A DNA stretch of 64,000 bases from the NCBI RefSeq assembly GCF_963678635.1, contig NC_087068.1, positions 26,104,318 to 26,168,317 on the forward strand, in the 5' to 3' direction. The first letter of the stretch is position 1. Each line of letters starts with the position of its first letter. The position numbers were made by a program, and so were the translations under genes. The notes below the pieces were generated by a model. That model had not been told where the DNA came from, ran no database searches, and saw only the letters and a program-made list of their open reading frames with translations. Source of the DNA: Symsagittifera roscoffensis (taxonomy: Eukaryota; Xenacoelomorpha; Acoela; Convolutidae). Of the stretch, positions 47,901 to 54,530 are shown one piece after another.

Positions 47901-48991
47901 ACTGCTCACGCTATATGGATGACTGGGACAAGCACTTGCCGCAAGTGATGGGTGCTTACAACAGCACGGAGCATTCCACCACGGGAATAAGCCCACATAT
48001 GATGCTGACGGGTCATGAAATAGCACTCCCGTTAACGTTCTTCTACCCTGAATATGAAGGGAAGAGGACAGCACCGCAAACGTACGTGCGGGACGTTATT
48101 AGAAGACAACAGGACCTCAATGACTTATGCAGGAGGAATACGCAACAGGCGCAGATTAGACAAAAAAGGAGGTTTGATAAAAGGACGGCCGATGCAAAAG
48201 CCTACTCAGTTGGCGACTACGTCTGGGTGTTCCAGGAAGTGGTTCCACCAAAAGGAACCAAGAAACTATTAAAGAAATGGCGTGGTCCATTTCAGATAAC
48301 AGAGGTGCATCAAGGAGGTCGTTTTTATCGGCTGAGCACCGGAAGAGCGGCTCATTACGAGAATATCAAACCACACAACGCCTCGTCCGAGGATTGGTGC
48401 ATCCCAGCGGACATGCAAGAGGGAGACTATTTAATAGTGGATCCTGCTTGTGAAGTGAATGAAAGGGGTACTCGCGACAAGAACGACGGGAATGAGATGG
48501 TGGACAATTGTGATCTACCACTGGATCTCGAGTTGACTGAGCGAGTAGAGGTGGACGATGAAACTCTACCCTATGCCGAAGAAGACTGGGATTGCCCGGA
48601 ACAAACCGAAATTGACAAAGGAAAACAGCCTGACTTTCCGCTCACTATGGAGACACGCCAAAGTAAGAGGGGAAAAAACCAGAAGAAATACAATCCGTAT
48701 GGCGAGGACTTCGTTCTAGACCGGATAGTAGTGAGTGATGTCATAGACTCGCTGGTGGGGCTGGACGAAGTAGCGATGCTAGAAGAAATCGACCTTGTGA
48801 ACGATATGGATCAAGATTGGATCGACGATCGATCAGAACCGGAAGTGGAGTTCGAACCAGAAGCGGAACAGACTCATGAGCAAGAACTAACAAACTTGCG
48901 CGTGCTCGAATGGCTCCACGATCTGCCGACAAGAGACGATCCTGACGATTCAGGACGTCGACAGAGACGGCGTCAAATACATCAGTCATGA
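44906..48991 (+). CDS. pol: Reverse transcriptase, RNase H and integrase (frame-broken pol)
   Basis: It opens with MPFGLCNATATFQRLM and the YVDD catalytic box (about residue 33), then RT thumb and connection (KYLGRLVDKHGV, FANYYREFI). RNase H has LDTDASVVAISGIL, KVLSDTEMKYGAPKAEMFA and VDNRALAWL, then the usual ADSLS end (about residue 300). A 450-residue linker holds repeated (L/M)SGES motifs between about 520 and 590. The integrase starts with an HX4H...CX2C zinc domain (HDQMGHQG, CLSC), then the DDE core: QIDHQK, FQSDNGKAF and GLVERQNRTL. A GPY/F-like module (KKWRGPFQITEV) and an acidic tail follow. All three DDE residues and YVDD are intact. RT is split from the upstream frame near 44890, and downstream the reading continues in +1 from about 48945 into the macrodomain segment. 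Confidence 0.93.
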   Translation: MPFGLCNATATFQRLMAQALTSVTKKYGNLIMCYVDDVVIATPTLEDHIERLEEVFSCMKQAGLKCKPSKCEILRDSIKYLGRLVDKHGVRPDPEAVEAVLTWKAPKTDTQLMSFLEFANYYREFIKGYADKIYPMQRLMRNKGKKFTWTDEAQVSFENIKRELCEAPVLGMPTEKGMFVLDTDASVVAISGILHQEQEWNGRTVLRPIAYGSKVLSDTEMKYGAPKAEMFAVITFVEKYRAYLGSAPFKLRVDNRALAWLKTYSMDQSYIGRWIVRLDGYHMIIEHRTRDKHQNADSLSKKTEFYERLEEKQANQSEIKEGFSFLDKETYDKLPLTRWLDKSGHPIPGHPDLPVETAADIKLLARGEPVPLDLLVRCNLVQQELTRLGINSIALLNKTVNVAPDVMGKLRDLLDREVNRHDREWMETMQRLTVTERTEKRPVSIRSRGVERDCRSIVNQLVTSMPKEVLLRTSFTEYGTSNQNQATEEVRIRSKSSFTRRVHFTDAKEEYEPSPDCSSMDETMSGESDTFEPVKDVSSDESDIFEPVQDDLSGERLTRPPRGRILSGESGSKRPMDRVLSEESRNISDNLEYDVEESVVSSGDSRPQSWDNTSETTCNSDVSEIAIHSLLVDWKQRGLDRETHQDPDRDRYTSDEEGTVVDNAADELELIAVSKRPTRLLPHGTVVRTNLEPSVQEATPLKKIWCVKLMDDAHAPEIMSGQMNVVKTYLKARYRLSDLLRAQRNDRMTSSLKRWIENGAPDKGDLEEDSYKILKQFYLKRKDLLYLNKDGIVACKRKEEDKVLYKYNSIVLPQLYQTELLFRSHDQMGHQGVDKVYNRIQKRFEWPGLKKACEKWIAACLSCQQAKDPRKLRFPLQSIESSGFNEVVQIDHQKICMTATGYNQVLVMIDHFTKYAEAAPCMTASAEETCDHLINVWIARHGCPITFQSDNGKAFVGDLTKELMKRSQVAQAHSTTYHPQTNGLVERQNRTLVSMLRVYCSRYMDDWDKHLPQVMGAYNSTEHSTTGISPHMMLTGHEIALPLTFFYPEYEGKRTAPQTYVRDVIRRQQDLNDLCRRNTQQAQIRQKRRFDKRTADAKAYSVGDYVWVFQEVVPPKGTKKLLKKWRGPFQITEVHQGGRFYRLSTGRAAHYENIKPHNASSEDWCIPADMQEGDYLIVDPACEVNERGTRDKNDGNEMVDNCDLPLDLELTERVEVDDETLPYAEEDWDCPEQTEIDKGKQPDFPLTMETRQSKRGKNQKKYNPYGEDFVLDRIVVSDVIDSLVGLDEVAMLEEIDLVNDMDQDWIDDRSEPEVEFEPEAEQTHEQELTNLRVLEWLHDLPTRDDPDDSGRRQRRRQIHQS

Positions 48992-49718
48992 CAATACCGA
49001 GTCCAACTGGGTCGCCCCAGATGGTCCTCTACGTGTTCCACAATCCAACCTCGGTCTCCTAGACTTTGGGCGATCGACGGGGATGTCGATGGATATTTTT
49101 GTCCGGGGAGTGGGGGTAGGACTCACGCACACCAAAAATCTCATAATAAAAAAATTGAAATCGGCAAGGGAAACCGGAGAACTAGAGACAGAGGGCGAGA
49201 ATGCTAAGAAACCACCTTTTGGACGAATCTTTGAATCGTATTTTGATCTCCCGAACCACTATTCGAACAATATCGTTATAACGGACAGCGATTTCATACT
49301 CACGGAACGCACGTGCGCCATAGCGATAACTGCGGACGTAAGCTTCAAAACAGCACTAGCGGACGACTTTAAAAGAGAGTACAAGAATATCGAGTTTTTG
49401 TGGAAACAGAGGCCGGGTGTAGGAGGAATGATAGCGTTGCCCCCTGTTGCATCACAGATACCAGGGAAATATTTGTGTTTTTTGGTTACGAAAGCTACTG
49501 ATAGGCAACACGTGAATCCGGAGAGCTTGGTATTGGCCTTGACTCGACTTAGGGATTTCCTGGTTGAGAGAGGTGTGACCTCTCTCTCGTTGCCAGTTTA
49601 TGATCCCAATAGAGGGAAGCTACACCCGAGAGAGTTGTACGCTCTTGTGCATGTGATATTTTCAGAGACTGACATAGAGGTTTACTTACATAAAAAATAC
49701 TATCTGAGCATATGCTAA
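48945..49718 (+). CDS. Macrodomain-like C-terminal segment of pol
   Basis: In the +1 frame relative to the integrase, the reading is open from about 48945 (DVDRDGVKYISHDNTESNW) through to the stop at 49718. The first ATG is at 49083, giving 211 aa, but the upstream open stretch suggests fusion to pol. The last 130 residues follow the order of TARG1/ALC1-type macrodomains: TERTCAIAITADVSFKTALA (where MGAGIA is usual), DDFKREY, GVGGMIALP, YLCFLVTKATD (the Lys of the family's TK motif is kept), a SLVLALTRLRDFLVERGVTS helix, SLPVYDPNRG (where SMPRIGCG is usual) and IFSETDIEVYL. The Gly-rich ADP-ribose loops are diverged, so binding is uncertain. The family call is by eye. Confidence 0.6.
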   Translation, partial: TIQDVDRDGVKYISHDNTESNWVAPDGPLRVPQSNLGLLDFGRSTGMSMDIFVRGVGVGLTHTKNLIIKKLKSARETGELETEGENAKKPPFGRIFESYFDLPNHYSNNIVITDSDFILTERTCAIAITADVSFKTALADDFKREYKNIEFLWKQRPGVGGMIALPPVASQIPGKYLCFLVTKATDRQHVNPESLVLALTRLRDFLVERGVTSLSLPVYDPNRGKLHPRELYALVHVIFSETDIEVYLHKKYYLSIC

Positions 49719-50162
49719 GAATTGCGCTCGGCGATAAGTGGTTTTTATTAAGTTGCTCGATAAGAATTAGAGTCAAGTTTTAGGTTAGGCTTTAGGTACA
49801 GTATTAGGAATTAGGTTTTTATATGATAGTATAGGTGTGTGATGTTTATGTGTTTATGTTATGTTATTGTTATGATATGTTTTATGTTTGTGTCATCAAG
49901 GTGACAGCGCTTATTCGTGCTACTCTGACAAAGATAAAGGTGGACGATCCACCTTGGTGCTAAAATTTTAAATCAGAATTGAAAAAGAGAATTTCAATGG
50001 AGAGTTTTAGAGAATTGATTGATGTTGCATCCTAAAATGATGGTTCTAAGTCGCGACCTGTTTTTTAGATCTTGATTGATCGAAAATTGTTTACTGAACA
50101 CTGAATCAGAAGAGACAGAGAGAAATTACACGACACGACAAGAAGAATCAACACGAAAAGAA
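49719..50162 (+). other. Spacer between the two coding units
   Basis: AT-richer than the coding parts, with TATGTTATGTTATTGTTATG-like low complexity at 49850-49890 and a perfect 8-bp stem with 3-nt loop, AAGGTGGA-CGA-TCCACCTT, at 49937-49955. No gene is seen. It could hold a promoter, splice site or internal ribosome entry for the downstream unit; I see no direct proof. Confidence 0.5.
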
Positions 50163-51587
50163 ATGGGTGACACTAACGAACTCATGGAATTCCTCTCAGC
50201 GAGTCTAGGAGCGACTCTAGACGAGATCTATCAGCGGCTGATCGATTGTGATTTTACACGAGAAGACCCGGGGTTGGCGATGTTTGTGGTCGCACTCCTC
50301 AATGCACTGGGAAGAGAGGGTCGAGGGAATCGCCCTACAGAAGTCGTGTTGATGTTGGCCTTCGGTGAGTCCGGGACCGCCGAGAGAGGCCGAAACCGAT
50401 TGATGAGATGGAGGCGCGGAGAGATGTCTGGCCACGACCTGGCTCGTGAGCCAGGACTAGGTGAGCAAAGGGACCACCGGCTAGGTGAGATGCCCTTGCC
50501 CGTCCAACCTGCGCAGCCACTCATTGGAGCGAAGAGACAACGTGATGGGCCAGGCCCGTCACACTCTGTCGACTCTCCAACAGCTGCTCCTCCCCTGAAG
50601 AGAGTGAGAGTGAGCGAGATAGAGATCCAGACGTCGGAGACGATTGAGACACTGGAGAAGAAGGAGAGAGATCAGAGTGAGCTGTGTGCCAAACTTCAGG
50701 AGTACAGGGCCATAGCTCGGGAGAGAGACGAATGGAAAAAGAAATTTGAAGATCTGCAAGTGGCCTACAAGGAGGATGAGATAAAGCACCTGAGGGAGCT
50801 GTATATGGCGAAGGTGAGCCAAGTGTCACCGGAAATCCTGGCGAGCATGAGGTCCTCGGAGGGATCTAACGACACACGCCCCAGGACAACAGCGCAGGAG
50901 CTGTGCGCATCGAGAGGACCTGAGGTTCTGGATTTGCGTGCATCAAGGGGGCCCGAGGCTCCCCAGCAGACACGACCGTCTGCTTCGAGTCAGAGGTTTA
51001 CGATACCAGACCCTTCTGACACCTATCTAGCTCCTCAATTTCAGGAATCATTTAACCAAGTGGCCAGAGCCGCGATGGATGAGATCAACAGAGGCACTGA
51101 GCGGACACTGGCTAGGATCGTTCCTTCCCAGCGTCGTGATCATTCATCAAATAGCTCGGAGCGAGCAACCCGCACGATAGCGTGTTCTGCGCCTGGTGGA
51201 GTCTTTGAGAAGTCTTGCGTGGTAGACATCAGGAAGAATCTGATGGCACGTCATCAGTTCACGCAAGTGCCAGCCGAGCATCCTCGAGCCTGCCTGAATG
51301 ACATGAGCTGGAACCCCGCCACGAACGACCAAGTAATTCCCCCAGGGAGTCGCCATTTGATCATTGGAGACAGTTTGGTGAGAGATCTGAATGAGATCTT
51401 CGTCTATGGTCAGACTACCATTCTGTCCTTTGGAGGAGCCTCAGTGGCTCAAGTTATCAAAATGATGGAGTTCCAGAGCGAGGATCATCTGGATACATTA
51501 GTAATGATGCTGGGCCCCCGTGACTCCAGAGAACAAGTGGGAACCTCTATTGGTGTGTCTATTGAACGAATTGAAAGAAAAGTATAG
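50163..51587 (+). CDS. Second coding unit, N-terminal part with start of an SGNH/GDSL-hydrolase-like domain
   Basis: ATG at 50163 (open frame from 50076), about 474 residues. An N-terminal helical part (MGDTNELMEFLSASLGATLD) is followed by a charged linker with a coiled coil (about residues 175-255: LEKKERDQSELCAKLQEYRA, DEWKKKFEDLQVAYKEDEIK) and Pro/Ser/Arg-rich parts. From about residue 400 the hydrolase-like domain begins: HLIIGDSLVRDLN is block I with the Ser nucleophile in GDS, LSFGGASVAQVIK is block II with its Gly. The block III segment (expected G-x-N-D) reads LGPRDSREQ and the frame is lost here; the domain goes on in the +1 frame (51520). The break is at a GGGCCCCCG run. Confidence 0.7.
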   Translation: MGDTNELMEFLSASLGATLDEIYQRLIDCDFTREDPGLAMFVVALLNALGREGRGNRPTEVVLMLAFGESGTAERGRNRLMRWRRGEMSGHDLAREPGLGEQRDHRLGEMPLPVQPAQPLIGAKRQRDGPGPSHSVDSPTAAPPLKRVRVSEIEIQTSETIETLEKKERDQSELCAKLQEYRAIARERDEWKKKFEDLQVAYKEDEIKHLRELYMAKVSQVSPEILASMRSSEGSNDTRPRTTAQELCASRGPEVLDLRASRGPEAPQQTRPSASSQRFTIPDPSDTYLAPQFQESFNQVARAAMDEINRGTERTLARIVPSQRRDHSSNSSERATRTIACSAPGGVFEKSCVVDIRKNLMARHQFTQVPAEHPRACLNDMSWNPATNDQVIPPGSRHLIIGDSLVRDLNEIFVYGQTTILSFGGASVAQVIKMMEFQSEDHLDTLVMMLGPRDSREQVGTSIGVSIERIERKV

Positions 51588-52001
51588 ACCCAAGCTCATG
51601 ATCCTGTGTACGATACCACCAAATCCTTTGGTGGGCACTATAGCTGCAGAATTCATGAATGGCAACGTGACGCGGTGGAATGAAATGACCCGCAGTCTGG
51701 TGAGAAACAATCCTGGAGAGTTGCGACTCCTGGATCTCGAAAATATGCTGCGCATGACTGACCACATCGCGCTCACTAAAGATGGAGTGCACTTCAATAC
51801 CCAACGAGGGAGGCATTGGATTAATGATGTGTTTCAGACGCAATTGAGGGAAGCGGAGCAAGATTCGAGGGCGACCGGTTCTTTGGCTCGGACCAATTCG
51901 ACCGGAGGGAGTAGAATAAGGGCAACCGTGCCCGAATCCCTCGCCAACCGTCTAGGGCCCTTGGCAACGGAAACGGTTGGAGCCGCAACCGTCGCTCCGA
52001 G
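51034..52001 (+). repeat. 968-bp tandem duplication, copy 1
   Basis: It starts at CTCAATTTCAGGAATC and is followed head-to-tail by a copy at 52002-52969 that appears identical. The trinucleotide CTC occurs at both junctions, which suits microhomology-mediated duplication. 968 is not a multiple of 3, so it puts the second copy out of frame. Confidence 0.95.
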
Positions 52002-52023
52002 CTCAATTTCAGGAATCATTTAA
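51520..52023 (+). CDS. C-terminal half of the SGNH-like domain, copy 1 (frame fragment)
   Basis: The reading frame continues the hydrolase fold: a TPENKWEPLLVCLLNELKEK helix, RPKLMILCTIPPNPLV strand, RWNEMTRSLVRNN, LRLLDLENMLRMTD and then TKDGVHFNTQRGRHWIN, the D-x-x-H block V that supplies the catalytic Asp and His of SGNH enzymes. After this a Ser/Arg/Thr-rich linker follows until the duplication junction, where the frame ends at 52023. No usable start codon of its own. Confidence 0.7.
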   Translation: MTPENKWEPLLVCLLNELKEKYRPKLMILCTIPPNPLVGTIAAEFMNGNVTRWNEMTRSLVRNNPGELRLLDLENMLRMTDHIALTKDGVHFNTQRGRHWINDVFQTQLREAEQDSRATGSLARTNSTGGSRIRATVPESLANRLGPLATETVGAATVAPSSISGII

Positions 52024-52969
52024 CCAAGTGGCCAGAGCCGCGATGGATGAGATCAACAGAGGCACTGAGCGGACACTGGCTAGGATCGTTCCTTCCCAGC
52101 GTCGTGATCATTCATCAAATAGCTCGGAGCGAGCAACCCGCACGATAGCGTGTTCTGCGCCTGGTGGAGTCTTTGAGAAGTCTTGCGTGGTAGACATCAG
52201 GAAGAATCTGATGGCACGTCATCAGTTCACGCAAGTGCCAGCCGAGCATCCTCGAGCCTGCCTGAATGACATGAGCTGGAACCCCGCCACGAACGACCAA
52301 GTAATTCCCCCAGGGAGTCGCCATTTGATCATTGGAGACAGTTTGGTGAGAGATCTGAATGAGATCTTCGTCTATGGTCAGACTACCATTCTGTCCTTTG
52401 GAGGAGCCTCAGTGGCTCAAGTTATCAAAATGATGGAGTTCCAGAGCGAGGATCATCTGGATACATTAGTAATGATGCTGGGCCCCCGTGACTCCAGAGA
52501 ACAAGTGGGAACCTCTATTGGTGTGTCTATTGAACGAATTGAAAGAAAAGTATAGACCCAAGCTCATGATCCTGTGTACGATACCACCAAATCCTTTGGT
52601 GGGCACTATAGCTGCAGAATTCATGAATGGCAACGTGACGCGGTGGAATGAAATGACCCGCAGTCTGGTGAGAAACAATCCTGGAGAGTTGCGACTCCTG
52701 GATCTCGAAAATATGCTGCGCATGACTGACCACATCGCGCTCACTAAAGATGGAGTGCACTTCAATACCCAACGAGGGAGGCATTGGATTAATGATGTGT
52801 TTCAGACGCAATTGAGGGAAGCGGAGCAAGATTCGAGGGCGACCGGTTCTTTGGCTCGGACCAATTCGACCGGAGGGAGTAGAATAAGGGCAACCGTGCC
52901 CGAATCCCTCGCCAACCGTCTAGGGCCCTTGGCAACGGAAACGGTTGGAGCCGCAACCGTCGCTCCGAG
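52002..52969 (+). repeat. 968-bp tandem duplication, copy 2
   Basis: Perfect-looking copy of 51034-52001, spanning the SGNH-like domain. Both copies share the same frame loss at the GGGCCCCCG run, so that loss came first or is a feature of the functional element. Confidence 0.95.
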
Positions 52970-54530
52970 CTCGAACGTGAGAGACAGGCTAGGGACTGCT
53001 CCTCCTCCCAGGCCGCAATCGATTGGAAGCCGACTCGGCAGATCGGTGGAACAGAACAACAGGAATAACTCCCAGACCGCGTCTAGGAGGAACGATTCGC
53101 CTGCCACGACAAATCCTGCTTCGACAGCAGGACCGTCTACAAGTACCGTGCCAGCGGAGGGGATCGAATCAGGCAGCAGGCTGCTTTGGAATAGATCAGA
53201 TCCTAGTCATTGGGGTCAGTATAAGACGGACATGTCGGCGAAGTTGAATATGAATACCTTGACGTGTCGGGAGGATGCGATGAGAATGACTGGCGGTGAA
53301 AGTCCCACAGTGTCTCGACTTTATCGGATACCGGGTGTGGATTGGCTGCTAGCAGAGCAGGAGAAATTCAGCTCCTCGACCTCACTCCGACATGTAGACC
53401 TGGATGGATTACCTCATGACAATACCTTTGGACCTTTAAACACCCGGTCGCTCACCGACGTTCGAGATAGGACCCGGGAAAGGACACCACCTGTGCGCAA
53501 GGGCAAGTTCCAGACGGAGAACAAGCCCAATAACAAACATCACAAGATGTACAGACAATTCGCTAAACCACCCGGTCAGACGCCGGGCGAGTATTCGAGG
53601 GATTACCCCCGAACTACAACAGTGGTTGGAGACGATAAGAGATACGGGAACCTGAAGGCCCCAATAGGCGATGGCCTTTTTGCAGCTTATGACCCCTTGG
53701 ACATGAAGGCTGCCAAATATCTGGTTGTGGCCGGCTCCGATTATCTCTACACGCCCCGTTCTCTATTCTGGCCCGATGTGATTTTCTTAACGGCGCCTAA
53801 ACTGGACTGGGGACAGGCGATAGGCATGATGATAAGTGTACGGAGAGTGGTCAGCATGGAGCCGCAGGTAATAGTGGTTGCAGGCTCAAATGATCATCTA
53901 CAAAGCAGGGGCTTATTGTCACGTCTGACGGATGGATCGATCCCGAGTAACGAAGTTATAGGGGAGGCGATAATGACACTGCTCTCGGCGATGGCCGAGG
54001 TAGAGGCAGCAGCAAGACAACGTTTCACCATGAATGTGGTGAAGGTGATCTTCGTATTGTCACCAGGCTACGCTGCGTTGCCTGAACCCCTTCAATTTGT
54101 GTACACAATGGTCACGACGATAGCAGAGGGGATATTTAACGTGATAATTCCTGCCCCAAACAGAGTGGTGGACCCGGACAATTACTATCCGTCCCGATCT
54201 GAGCTTCCCGCCGTTTGGGCTGACATCTCGAATGCCATACAGGGGCTCAGAGATTGTAGCACAACTCGGTTGGTGCTAGATGAAGTTCTGGGGTTGGAGC
54301 TGTCCAACTTCGCAAGATTACTGAAGCTAAGACCAGGGGTAGGTGACGATCATCTGTTAGTACAACAGGTGGCTGATGATCTCTGGTTCAGACAGATGGA
54401 TCATGCAGAGAAGGATGATCAGAAAGAATATGACGTCAGCAGAGGAGGACCTCATGGCAATAGCTTTGCGTACGAAGCCACACAACAACATATGGTTGTA
54501 TCTGTCACCGAGGCTGTGCACCTTGGGTGA
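52488..54530 (+). CDS. SGNH-like domain (copy 2), linker and second SGNH-like segment
   Basis: The first 160 residues repeat the block V half of the SGNH domain (DGVHFN). A long Ser/Thr/Pro/Arg-rich linker follows (about residues 160-380). From about residue 400 a second fold-like segment appears: KYLVVAGSDYLYTPR, VIFLTAPKLDWGQAIG, then QVIVVAGSNDHLQ, a good block III (G-x-N-D) match, and later strand-helix units to VWADISNAIQGL. There is no clear GDS Ser or D-x-x-H, so this second segment may be a non-catalytic SGNH relative. The frame ends at 54530 in a 155-nt overlap with the next frame; the true reading probably switches near 54430. No ATG of its own at the start. Confidence 0.6.
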   Translation: MTPENKWEPLLVCLLNELKEKYRPKLMILCTIPPNPLVGTIAAEFMNGNVTRWNEMTRSLVRNNPGELRLLDLENMLRMTDHIALTKDGVHFNTQRGRHWINDVFQTQLREAEQDSRATGSLARTNSTGGSRIRATVPESLANRLGPLATETVGAATVAPSSNVRDRLGTAPPPRPQSIGSRLGRSVEQNNRNNSQTASRRNDSPATTNPASTAGPSTSTVPAEGIESGSRLLWNRSDPSHWGQYKTDMSAKLNMNTLTCREDAMRMTGGESPTVSRLYRIPGVDWLLAEQEKFSSSTSLRHVDLDGLPHDNTFGPLNTRSLTDVRDRTRERTPPVRKGKFQTENKPNNKHHKMYRQFAKPPGQTPGEYSRDYPRTTTVVGDDKRYGNLKAPIGDGLFAAYDPLDMKAAKYLVVAGSDYLYTPRSLFWPDVIFLTAPKLDWGQAIGMMISVRRVVSMEPQVIVVAGSNDHLQSRGLLSRLTDGSIPSNEVIGEAIMTLLSAMAEVEAAARQRFTMNVVKVIFVLSPGYAALPEPLQFVYTMVTTIAEGIFNVIIPAPNRVVDPDNYYPSRSELPAVWADISNAIQGLRDCSTTRLVLDEVLGLELSNFARLLKLRPGVGDDHLLVQQVADDLWFRQMDHAEKDDQKEYDVSRGGPHGNSFAYEATQQHMVVSVTEAVHLG

